Origin: Methanocalculus sp.
Lineage (GTDB): Archaea; Halobacteriota; Methanomicrobia; Methanomicrobiales; Methanocorpusculaceae
DNA length: 13,753 nucleotides
Direction of reading: 5' to 3'
Assembly: GCF_029762515.1 (NCBI RefSeq)
Contig: NZ_JARVGN010000009.1
Span: forward strand, 1-13,753
Position numbers and translations under genes: made by a program. Of the stretch, positions 1 to 5,493 are shown one piece after another. Under the pieces are notes generated by a model. It did not search any database, was not told the DNA's origin, and was given only the letters and a program-made list of their open reading frames with translations. The first letter of the stretch is position 1. Each line of letters begins with the position of its first letter.

Positions 1-707
1 AATCTGGTGAGAGTGTGACATTTCCAAACCTCTACCCCTTCGCCGATCGCCATACCGTGACAGTGATCACAGAAGCACATATGGTCGAATCATTCTCAGC
101 CCGCCAGCTCTCCGATGCAATCATCGGATCAGCCAAATCACTCATGGATCACCCCGGGTACCCATCAATCCACTGGAACTTCCTACCATCTGCTGGTGCG
201 AGCATACTCCACCCTCATATGCAGGGAATGGCTGACAACCGGCCGGTCAGTCTCTGTGCAGACTATCTTCTGGCATCTGCACAGACTGCATCCGGAAATT
301 ACTGGGAATATATCCGTGATGAGGAGGCTGGCGGTTCCCGCCATCTGTTTGGGGAAGAGATCTTCTGGTATGCAAACCCGGTTCCAATAGGGGAGTGTGA
401 GATCAGGGGAATACTGCCGATCAGGACTCTTGAAGATATCTTTACCATGACTGATACTCTTGGGAGGGATATCAGGCGGATCATCGATCTCTACAAGTCT
501 TTTGGTCTGTATGCATTCAATATGGGTATATTCTTCCAGAAAAACGGTCATTTTGCCCATGATGGGATGTGCGCGTTCTGTACCATGATTGCAAGGATCA
601 ATCCAAATCCAAAATCCATCAGTGACTCAGCCTTTATGGAGCGGATCTGCCGGGAACCGGTTGTTATGACCCTGCCTGAGGATATCGGTAAAAATATCGG
701 TCTTTAA
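1..707 (+). CDS. GalT-like (HIT superfamily) nucleotidyltransferase, 5' end missing
   Basis: The reading frame is open to the left window edge (first full codon at base 3), so the GTG at 15 is an internal codon and the gene starts upstream. The visible 234 residues resemble the C-terminal half of galactose-1-phosphate uridylyltransferase. Early in the fragment is a segment like NFLPSAGAS followed by HPHMQ (bases 210-224), matching the GalT/HIT active-site pattern His-Pro-His-x-Gln, in which the second His is the nucleophile that carries the nucleotidyl group. Near the C-terminus is a Cys-x2-Cys pair (CAFC), possibly structural. By family this is a cytosolic nucleotidyl transfer enzyme for sugar phosphates or nucleotides. 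The actual substrate cannot be read from this half, and archaeal members are often only GalT-like. It converges on mtd and has no operon partner in view. Confidence 0.72.
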   Translation, partial: SGESVTFPNLYPFADRHTVTVITEAHMVESFSARQLSDAIIGSAKSLMDHPGYPSIHWNFLPSAGASILHPHMQGMADNRPVSLCADYLLASAQTASGNYWEYIRDEEAGGSRHLFGEEIFWYANPVPIGECEIRGILPIRTLEDIFTMTDTLGRDIRRIIDLYKSFGLYAFNMGIFFQKNGHFAHDGMCAFCTMIARINPNPKSISDSAFMERICREPVVMTLPEDIGKNIGL

Positions 708-715
708 TCCTGGCA

Positions 716-720
716 TTTTT
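716..720 (+). terminator. Weak oligo-T terminator candidate after the GalT-like gene
   Basis: A run of five T begins 9 bases after the TAA of the GalT-like gene. Archaeal polymerase can terminate at short T runs without a hairpin, but five is marginal. Confidence 0.25.
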
Positions 721-726
721 GATATA

Positions 727-775
727 TTGCGTACCAGATGAATGGTGGGATATCAGATTTCTGGTGCAGATGCAA
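727..775. repeat. Inverted repeat between convergent genes
   Basis: Bases 731-738 (GTACCAGA) pair with 760-767 (TCTGGTGC) over eight positions with one G-T, leaving a 21-base loop. Bases 727-730 (TTGC) can add to the stem by pairing with 772-775 (GCAA) past a 4-base bulge. It sits between the convergent 3' ends of the GalT-like gene and mtd, so it could form at the 3' end of either transcript. It has no T tract on the + side. Confidence 0.4.
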
Positions 776-797
776 CGCTCCGGATAGTGCGTCAGTG

Positions 798-805
798 AAA
801 AAAAA
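798..805 (-). terminator. Oligo-T terminator of mtd
   Basis: Eight A on the + strand give a T8 run on the mtd strand, 14 bases past its TAA stop, inside a longer pyrimidine-rich stretch. This is the usual form of an intrinsic archaeal terminator. Confidence 0.6.
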
Positions 806-818
806 GAAGTGAGTGGTT

Positions 819-1661
819 TTATTCTGGCTTGCTGATCAGCTTTGTCTTGGTGACGATGACGCCGTCTTTCTTGTGGGGGCTTCTGATGATGCAGTCTGCT
901 CCCTTCTCAAGCTCACGTGCCTCGTCACAGAGGACAGCTGCCTGGCGCATCATTTCGTGTGCTGAACAGACGATCGGAATGTACTTCTCCCATTCCTTGG
1001 TCATGAAACAGCCCTTCACATTGACGCCTGCAACAGACTGTGCAATCTCATATGCTGCACGTGCCTTTGCCATTGCGTAGGGGTTGTTGAATGCTCCCTC
1101 AACTGCCTTGTCGGAGGTCATGACAACCTTCGGAAGGACGAGGTCTGCACCCTTCTTGCCTGCCTTCACCTGGTCGATGACCTTGTCAAGCTCCACCTGG
1201 AGTTTGGTGAATGCACCTGTGAGTGCAAGAACCTTCACGAGGTTGCCGTTGTAGTCAGCCATCTCGACGGGGTCAAGGAATTCACGGCGGGCACCGATCA
1301 TTGCGTCGGCCTTCATGATGATGTAGCCGAAGCTGCTTGCCTTCAGTGCATCAAACTGCTCTTTCTTGGTGGTGATGTCATCGGTGATGACAACGACGGG
1401 GATGCCTGCCTTTGCAAGCTCCTCACGTGCACCGGTTGGTCCGGGAAGAACACCATTTGGTGAGACGACGACACAGAAGTCCGGTCCCCATGCCTTCATG
1501 TTGGTGACGACACGGTCGATATCTTCGGGCTGAAGTTTGGTACCGGAGGTTGCCATGAAGGTCTGCATGTCTTCACGGTCTGCACGCTCATCGAGGAGCA
1601 GCTCGGCCATGACACCGGAGGCGATATTGCCAAGTTTTGCTATGCCTACTTTTACTACCAT
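819..1661 (-). CDS. mtd: F420-dependent methylenetetrahydromethanopterin dehydrogenase
   Basis: Mtd (EC 1.5.98.1) reversibly reduces methenyl-H4MPT to methylene-H4MPT with coenzyme F420H2, a cytosolic step of CO2-reducing methanogenesis. The 280 residues match the family's usual length of about 276-283, and the N-terminus MVVKVGIAKLGNIASG with the following LLLDERADRED is characteristic. The longest open frame starts 21 codons upstream at 1724, but those residues are not family-like. The ATG ending at 1661 follows a strong Shine-Dalgarno sequence (GAGAGGTG, 1669-1676) at 7-base spacing, so I start there. The gene stands alone, divergent from a tfx-like regulator and closed by a T8 run. The complete gene implies growth on H2/CO2 or formate. 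The family assignment is very secure. Confidence 0.97.
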   Translation of the reverse strand: MVVKVGIAKLGNIASGVMAELLLDERADREDMQTFMATSGTKLQPEDIDRVVTNMKAWGPDFCVVVSPNGVLPGPTGAREELAKAGIPVVVITDDITTKKEQFDALKASSFGYIIMKADAMIGARREFLDPVEMADYNGNLVKVLALTGAFTKLQVELDKVIDQVKAGKKGADLVLPKVVMTSDKAVEGAFNNPYAMAKARAAYEIAQSVAGVNVKGCFMTKEWEKYIPIVCSAHEMMRQAAVLCDEARELEKGADCIIRSPHKKDGVIVTKTKLISKPE

Positions 1662-1668
1662 AGAATTA

Positions 1669-1676
1669 CACCTCTC
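1669..1676 (-). promoter_or_regulatory. Ribosome binding site that fixes the mtd start
   Basis: GAGAGGTG on the - strand lies 7 bases before the ATG and complements the anti-Shine-Dalgarno end of 16S rRNA. Its GAGA half also lies in the 3' arm of the hairpin at 1673-1689. Confidence 0.8.
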
Positions 1677-1689
1677 AAAAAATTTGAGA
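1673..1689 (-). promoter_or_regulatory. Hairpin in the mtd 5' leader overlapping its Shine-Dalgarno
   Basis: On the mtd strand TCTCAAA (1683-1689 complemented) and TTTGAGA (1673-1679 complemented) form a perfect 7-bp stem with a 3-base loop; an extra G-U pair is possible between 1690 and 1672. With the predicted start site near 1693 this stem would sit at the 5' end of the mRNA and hide half of the Shine-Dalgarno sequence. Confidence 0.45.
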
Positions 1690-1695
1690 ACACTT

Positions 1696-1713
1696 CCTTT
1701 TTTGATAAAAAGG
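1696..1713. promoter_or_regulatory. Operator-like inverted repeat between the mtd TATA box and start site
   Basis: CCTTTTT (1696-1702) and AAAAAGG (1707-1713) are perfect 7-bp arms around a 4-base spacer. The repeat abuts the TATA-like element and would lie between it and the mtd transcription start, a typical place for an archaeal repressor, or just upstream of the TATA box when read towards tfx. A regulator has not been shown; the adjacent Tfx-like protein is the obvious candidate. Confidence 0.45.
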
Positions 1714-1721
1714 CATATAAA
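1714..1721. promoter_or_regulatory. TATA box of mtd, possibly shared with tfx
   Basis: Read towards mtd the element is TTTATATG, preceded by purine-rich AAAATG as a possible BRE. Read towards tfx it is CATATAAA, preceded by AAAAAGG. A start about 25 bases away on each side gives leaders of about 30 bases for both genes. Use for mtd is likely; use for tfx is less certain. Confidence 0.55.
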
Positions 1722-1774
1722 CATTTTGAAACTGCTTTTAATGAATCACCTGTGAGAAAGTCGGTTAAGGTAAA

Positions 1775-2212
1775 ATGTTTAAACTTGTGGTGCAATATAG
1801 TACATTAATGAAAGACGGCCTCCTCACCGAGCGGCAGAAAGAAGTACTCAGGTACAGAAAACAGGGAATGACCCAGCAGCAGATCGCAGATCTGATCAAT
1901 ACTTCAAAAGCAAATGTCTGTACAATAGAGAAGTCGGCAACAGAGAATATCAGGCGTGCACGGGAGACACTTGATTTTGTGAACACGCTTGATGCACAGG
2001 AACTCTGCACCATAACAGCAGAAGAAGATCTGCTTGAAGCGATCAATACTATCTATGAAGAGGCAGAGAGGTGTGGCATCAAAGTCCGGTACGACACGGT
2101 CACTCTTATTAACCGGGTGAAAGATGCAAATCCCAATAAGATACATGCCCGGTATATTCAGGATACGATACAGGTGTACATCAACGATAAAGGAGACCTC
2201 TTCTTTGAATGA
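1775..2212 (+). CDS. tfx: Tfx-family DNA-binding transcriptional regulator
   Basis: The 145-residue product has an N-terminal helix-turn-helix at about residues 17-60 (LLTERQKEVLRYRKQGMTQQQIA, broken here: LLTERQ, then a recognition region TSKANVCTIEKSA), like sigma-70 region 4. This pattern and the C-terminal domain match archaeal Tfx, known from Methanothermobacter as a regulator of the molybdenum formylmethanofuran dehydrogenase operon. The start at 1775 has TAAGGT 4 bases upstream. The alternative ATG at 1808 gives a 134-residue protein beginning MKDGLLTERQ, closer to the family N-terminus, and could be leaderless with TTTAAACT at 1778-1785 as TATA box. The gene is divergent from mtd, so control of that methanogenesis gene, or autoregulation, is a reasonable inference. 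Its codons (ATA, TTA) are less selected than those of mtd or the ribosomal genes. Confidence 0.85.
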   Translation: MFKLVVQYSTLMKDGLLTERQKEVLRYRKQGMTQQQIADLINTSKANVCTIEKSATENIRRARETLDFVNTLDAQELCTITAEEDLLEAINTIYEEAERCGIKVRYDTVTLINRVKDANPNKIHARYIQDTIQVYINDKGDLFFE

Positions 2213-2245
2213 GCCTGGTCGGTTCATTCCCCGTTCTTCATTATC

Positions 2246-2253
2246 TTTATAAT
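2246..2253 (+). promoter_or_regulatory. TATA-like element, candidate promoter of the ribosomal leader
   Basis: TTTATAAT is the best archaeal TATA match between tfx and rpl3. A start about 25 bases downstream falls near 2275, immediately before the first inverted repeat. It lies about 490 bases before the L3 start, implying a very long leader or a separate RNA gene. Confidence 0.4.
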
Positions 2254-2340
2254 CTCTTCCTGTCAATAGTATAGGGAGCCGGATCAGGCTGTCACAGAAT
2301 GGACCGGGTACTATCACCGGATTCATCTGCGCGAAGAGAT

Positions 2341-2395
2341 CATTCATCCTGCTGTCTTGATGGCAGGTTGATGAATGTTGCGAATAATTCGCAAC
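2341..2395. repeat. Two back-to-back hairpins
   Basis: The first stem pairs 2341-2348 with 2370-2377 (8 bp) and 2349-2352 with 2363-2366 (4 bp, 3-base bulge). The second pairs 2377-2384 (GTTGCGAA) with 2388-2395 (TTCGCAAC), 8 bp with a TAA loop. They share base 2377. The second could also be a protein-binding DNA palindrome. Confidence 0.5.
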
Positions 2396-2423
2396 GAGAC
2401 GACCATAAGCAGGTCTGATTACA

Positions 2424-2476
2424 CGCGCCGGGCCAACGCATCGTCGAGCCCATTTCCCGATCATCCGGGAAGCGCG
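2424..2476. repeat. Three-way-junction-like fold
   Basis: An outer stem CGCGC/GCGCG (2424-2428 with 2472-2476) encloses GGGC/GCCC (2430-2433 with 2448-2451) and TTCCCG/CGGGAA (2454-2459 with 2466-2471). The last stem abuts the outer one with no unpaired base, allowing coaxial stacking. Confidence 0.45.
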
Positions 2477-2556
2477 GTATGGGTCAGGAACTCTTAGAGA
2501 GAAAAAATAACCTGATAATACGAGCAGAACAACTCCGTTCTGAGGAGAAATTGAGA

Positions 2557-2590
2557 TCTCCGGAAGGAATATTCCGTAGATGGCATTTTT
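2557..2590 (+). terminator. Hairpin plus T5, possible terminator or attenuator in the leader
   Basis: CGGAA/TTCCG (2561-2565 with 2572-2576), extended by TCT/AGA past one mismatch, is followed by T5 at 2586-2590. It could end a small RNA or partly terminate transcription before rpl3. The T run is short. Confidence 0.3.
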
Positions 2591-2690
2591 CATCCATGCT
2601 CAATCGTCAGGTGCCAGATCTCTTCCCATACTGTTCCTACCAACGTATCCCGCTCATCTGTCCCCATTGGGGTGATAGAGCGGTGCAGGA

Positions 2691-2712
2691 TGGACTTTTC
2701 AGATAAAGTCCA
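2691..2712 (+). promoter_or_regulatory. Strong hairpin 30 bases before the rpl3 start
   Basis: TGGACTTT (2691-2698) and AAAGTCCA (2705-2712) form a perfect 8-bp stem with a 6-base loop. It is the last stem of the leader, just upstream of the purine-rich rpl3 ribosome-binding region (2722-2737), so it could influence operon translation. Confidence 0.45.
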
Positions 2713-2742
2713 GATAGATAGACTTGAAGGATTGAAGAATAC

Positions 2743-3756
2743 ATGCCGAAAACTCACAGGCCACGCTCAGGTTCACTTGCATTCAGCCCAAGGAAACGAG
2801 CAAAGAGTGAAGTTCCAAAGTACAAATCCTGGCCAGAATATTCCGGTTCACCGGTATTACAGGGATTTGCAGGGTATAAGGTTGGCATGACCCATGTCAT
2901 CATGGTTGACGACCACAAGAGCAGCCCAAGCGAGGGGAAGGATATCATGACCCCTGTTACGGTTGTTGAGGTTCCGTCAATGAAGGTTGCCGCCATCCGC
3001 GCGTACCGCAAAGATACCTATGGGAAACACCCCATGACCGAAGTCTGGGCAGACTCACTGAGCGAAACCCTCGCAGGCAGGATCACGATGCCGAAGAACC
3101 ACGATCGCGAGGGAACACTCAACGCGATCAATGAAGCGGTTTCTGCCGATTCAGTCGTTGAGATTATGCTTCTGATGCACACCACCCCCGAGATCATCTC
3201 CGGTGTTCCGAAGAAGGTTCCGGATCTGATGGAGATCCGTGTTGCAGGTGGTTCAATGGCAGAGCGTCTTGCCTATGCACAATCCCTCCTTGGAACTGAA
3301 GTTGATTTTGCTTCAGTTCTGAATGAGGGAGCATATGCCGACATTACTGCCATCACGACTGGCAAAGGGACACAGGGAGCTGTGAAACGCTGGGGTATCA
3401 GCCTCAGGAAGCGGAAACATTCCCGTGGCAAGAAGGAACGCCATATCGGTACCCTTGGTCCATGGACGCCCCACCATGTCCGCTGGCAGGTGCCAAACGT
3501 CGGTCAGATGGGATACCAGCAGAGGACAGAATATAACAAGCGGATCATCAAGATCGGCCAGGAAACAGAAGAGATCAACCCCGAGGGCGGATTCCTTCAC
3601 TATGGACTTGTCAGGAACAACTATGTCCTGATTAAAGGCTCAATCCCTGGTCCGGTAAAGCGGATCATCAGGTTCCGGCCTGCAATCCGTCTGGGTGAAC
3701 ACCAGGTACGGGTTCCGGTTGTCGAATATGTCAGCCAGAAGAGTAAGCAGGGGTGA
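2743..3756 (+). CDS. rpl3: Large-subunit ribosomal protein uL3 (L3)
   Basis: Archaeal/eukaryal-type L3 of 337 residues, an early-assembly 23S rRNA binder whose central extension reaches the peptidyl-transferase region. The N-terminus MPKTHRPRSGSLAF is typical. GKGTQG (207-212), PWTP (240-243) and GQMGYQQRTEYN (254-265) are conserved rRNA-contact segments. It opens the ribosomal run. Its start has only a modest Shine-Dalgarno candidate (GAAGGA 13 bases or GAAG 5 bases upstream), weaker than those of later genes, and the structured 2277-2712 region lies directly ahead. If the operon is controlled at its first gene, this start is the natural site. The L4 start follows after 7 bases. Confidence 0.97.
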   Translation: MPKTHRPRSGSLAFSPRKRAKSEVPKYKSWPEYSGSPVLQGFAGYKVGMTHVIMVDDHKSSPSEGKDIMTPVTVVEVPSMKVAAIRAYRKDTYGKHPMTEVWADSLSETLAGRITMPKNHDREGTLNAINEAVSADSVVEIMLLMHTTPEIISGVPKKVPDLMEIRVAGGSMAERLAYAQSLLGTEVDFASVLNEGAYADITAITTGKGTQGAVKRWGISLRKRKHSRGKKERHIGTLGPWTPHHVRWQVPNVGQMGYQQRTEYNKRIIKIGQETEEINPEGGFLHYGLVRNNYVLIKGSIPGPVKRIIRFRPAIRLGEHQVRVPVVEYVSQKSKQG

Positions 3757-3763
3757 ATGAGAG

Positions 3764-4513
3764 ATGAAAGCAGCAGTAAAAACACTAGATGGCTCGCCCC
3801 TGAAGGAGATTGACCTTCCGGATACTTTCAGCACACCTTACCGTCCCGATATCATCAAGCGGGCAGTTCTGGCACTTCAGAGCACCCGGTACCAGCCACA
3901 TGGCACCGATCCCTTTGCAGGAATGAGGACCTCTGCGGTAAGCTGGGGCTCAGGCAGGGGTGAATCGCAGATCCCGCGTATCAAAAACGGCTCACGTGCA
4001 GCGAAAGTTCCACAGACCCGTGGCGGCAGGGCATGCCACCCACCGGTTACCGCGAAACACCTGGTCGAGAAGATCAATAAGAAAGAGAAGGTAATCGCCA
4101 TCCGTTCAGCCATAGCAGCAACGGCAAATCCCGACCTTGTCAGGGCACGCGGACACCTCTTTGAGCAGGATGTTATCTCGGTCGTTGATGACTCTTTTGA
4201 GAAGATCGAGCGCACAGCCGAAGTCATCGCTGTCCTTGAATCACTTGGCCTGATGGGCGATGTGATCAGATCAAAGCTCAGCAGAAACAGAAAGCCGGGC
4301 CGTGGCAACCTTCGTGGAAGGGGAATGAAACAGAGGAAGAGCCTCTTAATCGTCACTTCAGAGACTCCCCTCCGTGCAGCAGCCAACCTTCCCGGTGTTG
4401 ACTCGGTATCTGTTCATGAACTCAATGCCGAACTCCTCGCTCCGGGTACCCATGCAGGCCGTCTCACCGTCTGGACTGAATCGGCACTGAAGCAGCTATC
4501 GGAGGTGAACTGA
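3764..4513 (+). CDS. rpl4: Large-subunit ribosomal protein uL4 (L4)
   Basis: Archaeal L4 of 249 residues. The basic extended loop that lines the peptide exit tunnel is visible at about residues 65-95 (GSGRGESQIPRIKNGSRAA, then VPQTRGGRACHPP). The GRGNLRGRGMKQRKSLLIV segment near residues 180-200 is also typical of archaeal and eukaryal L4. GGTGA at 3752-3756, formed by the end of rpl3, is its Shine-Dalgarno sequence. In bacteria L4 represses its own S10 operon; whether this protein acts on the leader upstream of rpl3 is not known. One base separates it from rpl23. Confidence 0.96.
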   Translation: MKAAVKTLDGSPLKEIDLPDTFSTPYRPDIIKRAVLALQSTRYQPHGTDPFAGMRTSAVSWGSGRGESQIPRIKNGSRAAKVPQTRGGRACHPPVTAKHLVEKINKKEKVIAIRSAIAATANPDLVRARGHLFEQDVISVVDDSFEKIERTAEVIAVLESLGLMGDVIRSKLSRNRKPGRGNLRGRGMKQRKSLLIVTSETPLRAAANLPGVDSVSVHELNAELLAPGTHAGRLTVWTESALKQLSEVN

Positions 4514-4514
4514 G

Positions 4515-4763
4515 ATGGTTCTGAATCATCCTTCTGTTACGGAAAAGGCAATGGCGATCCTCGAAAACGAGAACAAACTCGTCTTCATCGTCAGAAAAGA
4601 GGCCAACAAGGAGATGATCTCTCGTGACATCGAGAAGACATTTGGAAAGGCCGTCACCGAGGTCCGGACCCTGATGACGAATAAAGGAACCAAGAAGGCC
4701 ATTGTGAGCTTTGAAGATGACAGAGCCGCAGAAGAAATCCTGAGCCGTCTTGGAATCGTGTAG
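4515..4763 (+). CDS. rpl23: Large-subunit ribosomal protein uL23 (L23)
   Basis: An 82-residue L23, normal for archaea, which lack the long N-terminal extension of eukaryal homologs. It opens with VLNHPSVTEKAM, the family signature, and carries the RDIEKTFGKAVTEVRTLMT region and a C-terminal GIV. L23 sits at the exit of the peptide tunnel and is the docking site for SRP and other nascent-chain factors. A near-perfect Shine-Dalgarno sequence (GGAGGTGA, 4501-4508) lies inside the last codons of rpl4 with 6-base spacing, so the two genes are probably translationally coupled. Confidence 0.95.
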   Translation: MVLNHPSVTEKAMAILENENKLVFIVRKEANKEMISRDIEKTFGKAVTEVRTLMTNKGTKKAIVSFEDDRAAEEILSRLGIV

Positions 4764-4773
4764 GTGATTTGAG

Positions 4774-5487
4774 ATGGGACATAGAATCAGCAGTCAGGCG
4801 CGTGGTAAGGGAGGCCCTTCGTACCGCGCCCCATCACACAAGTACAAATCAGATCTCAAGCATCCCGGCACCGGCGATAAGACGGTTCGTGGAACGATCA
4901 TCGATATCGAACACGATCCGGCACGCCATGCACCAATTGCCCGTGTTGCCCTTGAAGATGGTGAGAAGACGTATCTTCTTGTCACCGAAGGCATGGGAGT
5001 TGACGATGTCATTGAGATTGGATCCGATGCAGCAGTAAGAAACGGAAACACCCTCCTTCTCCGGGATATCCCGACAGGAGCTGCGGTCTGCAACGTCGAA
5101 GCACGTCCAAATGACGGCGGCAAGTTCGTCCGCTCAAGCGGTGTTCAGGCACAGGTCATCGGAAAATCCGAAGATCGGGTTGGCATCCGGATGCCAAGCG
5201 GGGCAATCAAATGGTTCAACAGCCACTGCCGTGCTACCATCGGCATTGTTGCAGGTGGCGGCAGAAGTGAGAAGCCCTATGTGAAGGCCGGAAAAGTCTT
5301 CCACAAAGTAAAATCACAGGCAACCCGGTGGCCACGTGTCCGTGGTGTTGCAATGAACGTCATCGACCACCCATTTGGTGGCGGTGGGCACCAGCATCCC
5401 GGAAGGCCTAAGACTGTATCGCGTGGCACACCGCCAGGGCGGAAGGTCGGGCATGTTGCCGCACGGAGAACCGGATACAAGAGGTGA
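4774..5487 (+). CDS. rpl2: Large-subunit ribosomal protein uL2 (L2)
   Basis: L2 of 237 residues, the usual archaeal length. It starts MGHRISSQARGKGGPSYRAP. The OB-fold spans about residues 35-110 and the SH3-like part about 115-185. The conserved C-terminal block VRGVAMNVIDHPFGGG (189-204) with GHQHPGRPKTVSRG holds the His-rich segment near the peptidyl-transferase centre that is needed for peptide-bond formation and subunit joining. The ATG at 4774 follows AGGTGAT, which begins at the rpl23 stop. Ten bases separate it from rpl23 and six from rps19. Confidence 0.97.
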   Translation: MGHRISSQARGKGGPSYRAPSHKYKSDLKHPGTGDKTVRGTIIDIEHDPARHAPIARVALEDGEKTYLLVTEGMGVDDVIEIGSDAAVRNGNTLLLRDIPTGAAVCNVEARPNDGGKFVRSSGVQAQVIGKSEDRVGIRMPSGAIKWFNSHCRATIGIVAGGGRSEKPYVKAGKVFHKVKSQATRWPRVRGVAMNVIDHPFGGGGHQHPGRPKTVSRGTPPGRKVGHVAARRTGYKR

Positions 5488-5489
5488 TC
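5481..5489 (+). promoter_or_regulatory. Near-ideal ribosome binding site of rps19
   Basis: GAGGTGATC overlaps the rpl2 stop and sits 4 bases before the rps19 ATG. It matches the anti-Shine-Dalgarno end of archaeal 16S rRNA over nine bases and is the pattern for most genes of this operon. Confidence 0.7.
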
Positions 5490-5493
5490 GGAT

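Larger units (their letters stand above)
2277..2712 (+). ncRNA. Candidate structured RNA or long leader upstream of rpl3
   Basis: The 530 bases between tfx and rpl3 hold no credible protein gene but are dense in inverted repeats: AGCC/GGCT 2277-2290 and CCGG/CCGG 2304-2320 (weak); CATTCATC + CTGC paired with GCAG + GATGAATG (2341-2377); GTTGCGAA/TTCGCAAC (2377-2395); a three-way fold at 2424-2476; CAGAAC/GTTCTG (2525-2542); CGGAA/TTCCG with three further pairs (2557-2580) then T5 at 2586-2590; a 6+3+4-pair stem at 2650-2683; TGGACTTT/AAAGTCCA (2691-2712). By a rough estimate fewer than one stem of this strength is expected by chance. The strand is assumed from rpl3 and the TATA-like element at 2246. 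It may be an autoregulatory leader of the operon or an independent small RNA ending near 2590. I recognise no known family. Confidence 0.4.

Noticed and set aside
819..1724. Longer mtd frame with 21 extra N-terminal residues.
   Set aside because: The extension covers the predicted promoter and leader and is not family-like; the ATG ending at 1661 has a strong Shine-Dalgarno sequence.
2369..2417. Possible C/D-box guide RNA (TTGATGA at 2369-2375, CTGA at 2414-2417).
   Set aside because: The C box has T where a purine is expected, no internal D'/C' boxes are clear, and an 8-bp hairpin occupies what should be the guide region.
1904..2593. A 229-codon open frame on the - strand.
   Set aside because: It lies antisense to half of tfx and to the structured region, with an unlikely composition; a shadow frame.
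2479..2706. A 75-codon open frame (starting MGQELLERKN) in the tfx-rpl3 gap.
   Set aside because: No Shine-Dalgarno sequence, frequent codons that the neighbouring genes avoid (ATA, CGA, TTA), no recognisable family, and it runs through several of the inverted repeats. Non-coding is more likely.
2213..2742. RNase P RNA, SRP RNA or tRNA in the gap.
   Set aside because: No GAGGAAAGTC-type conserved region of RNase P RNA on either strand, no SRP helix-8 sequence with GGAAG and AGCAG, and the GGTTCATTCC at 2221-2230 does not fit a tRNA T-loop and has no acceptor stem.
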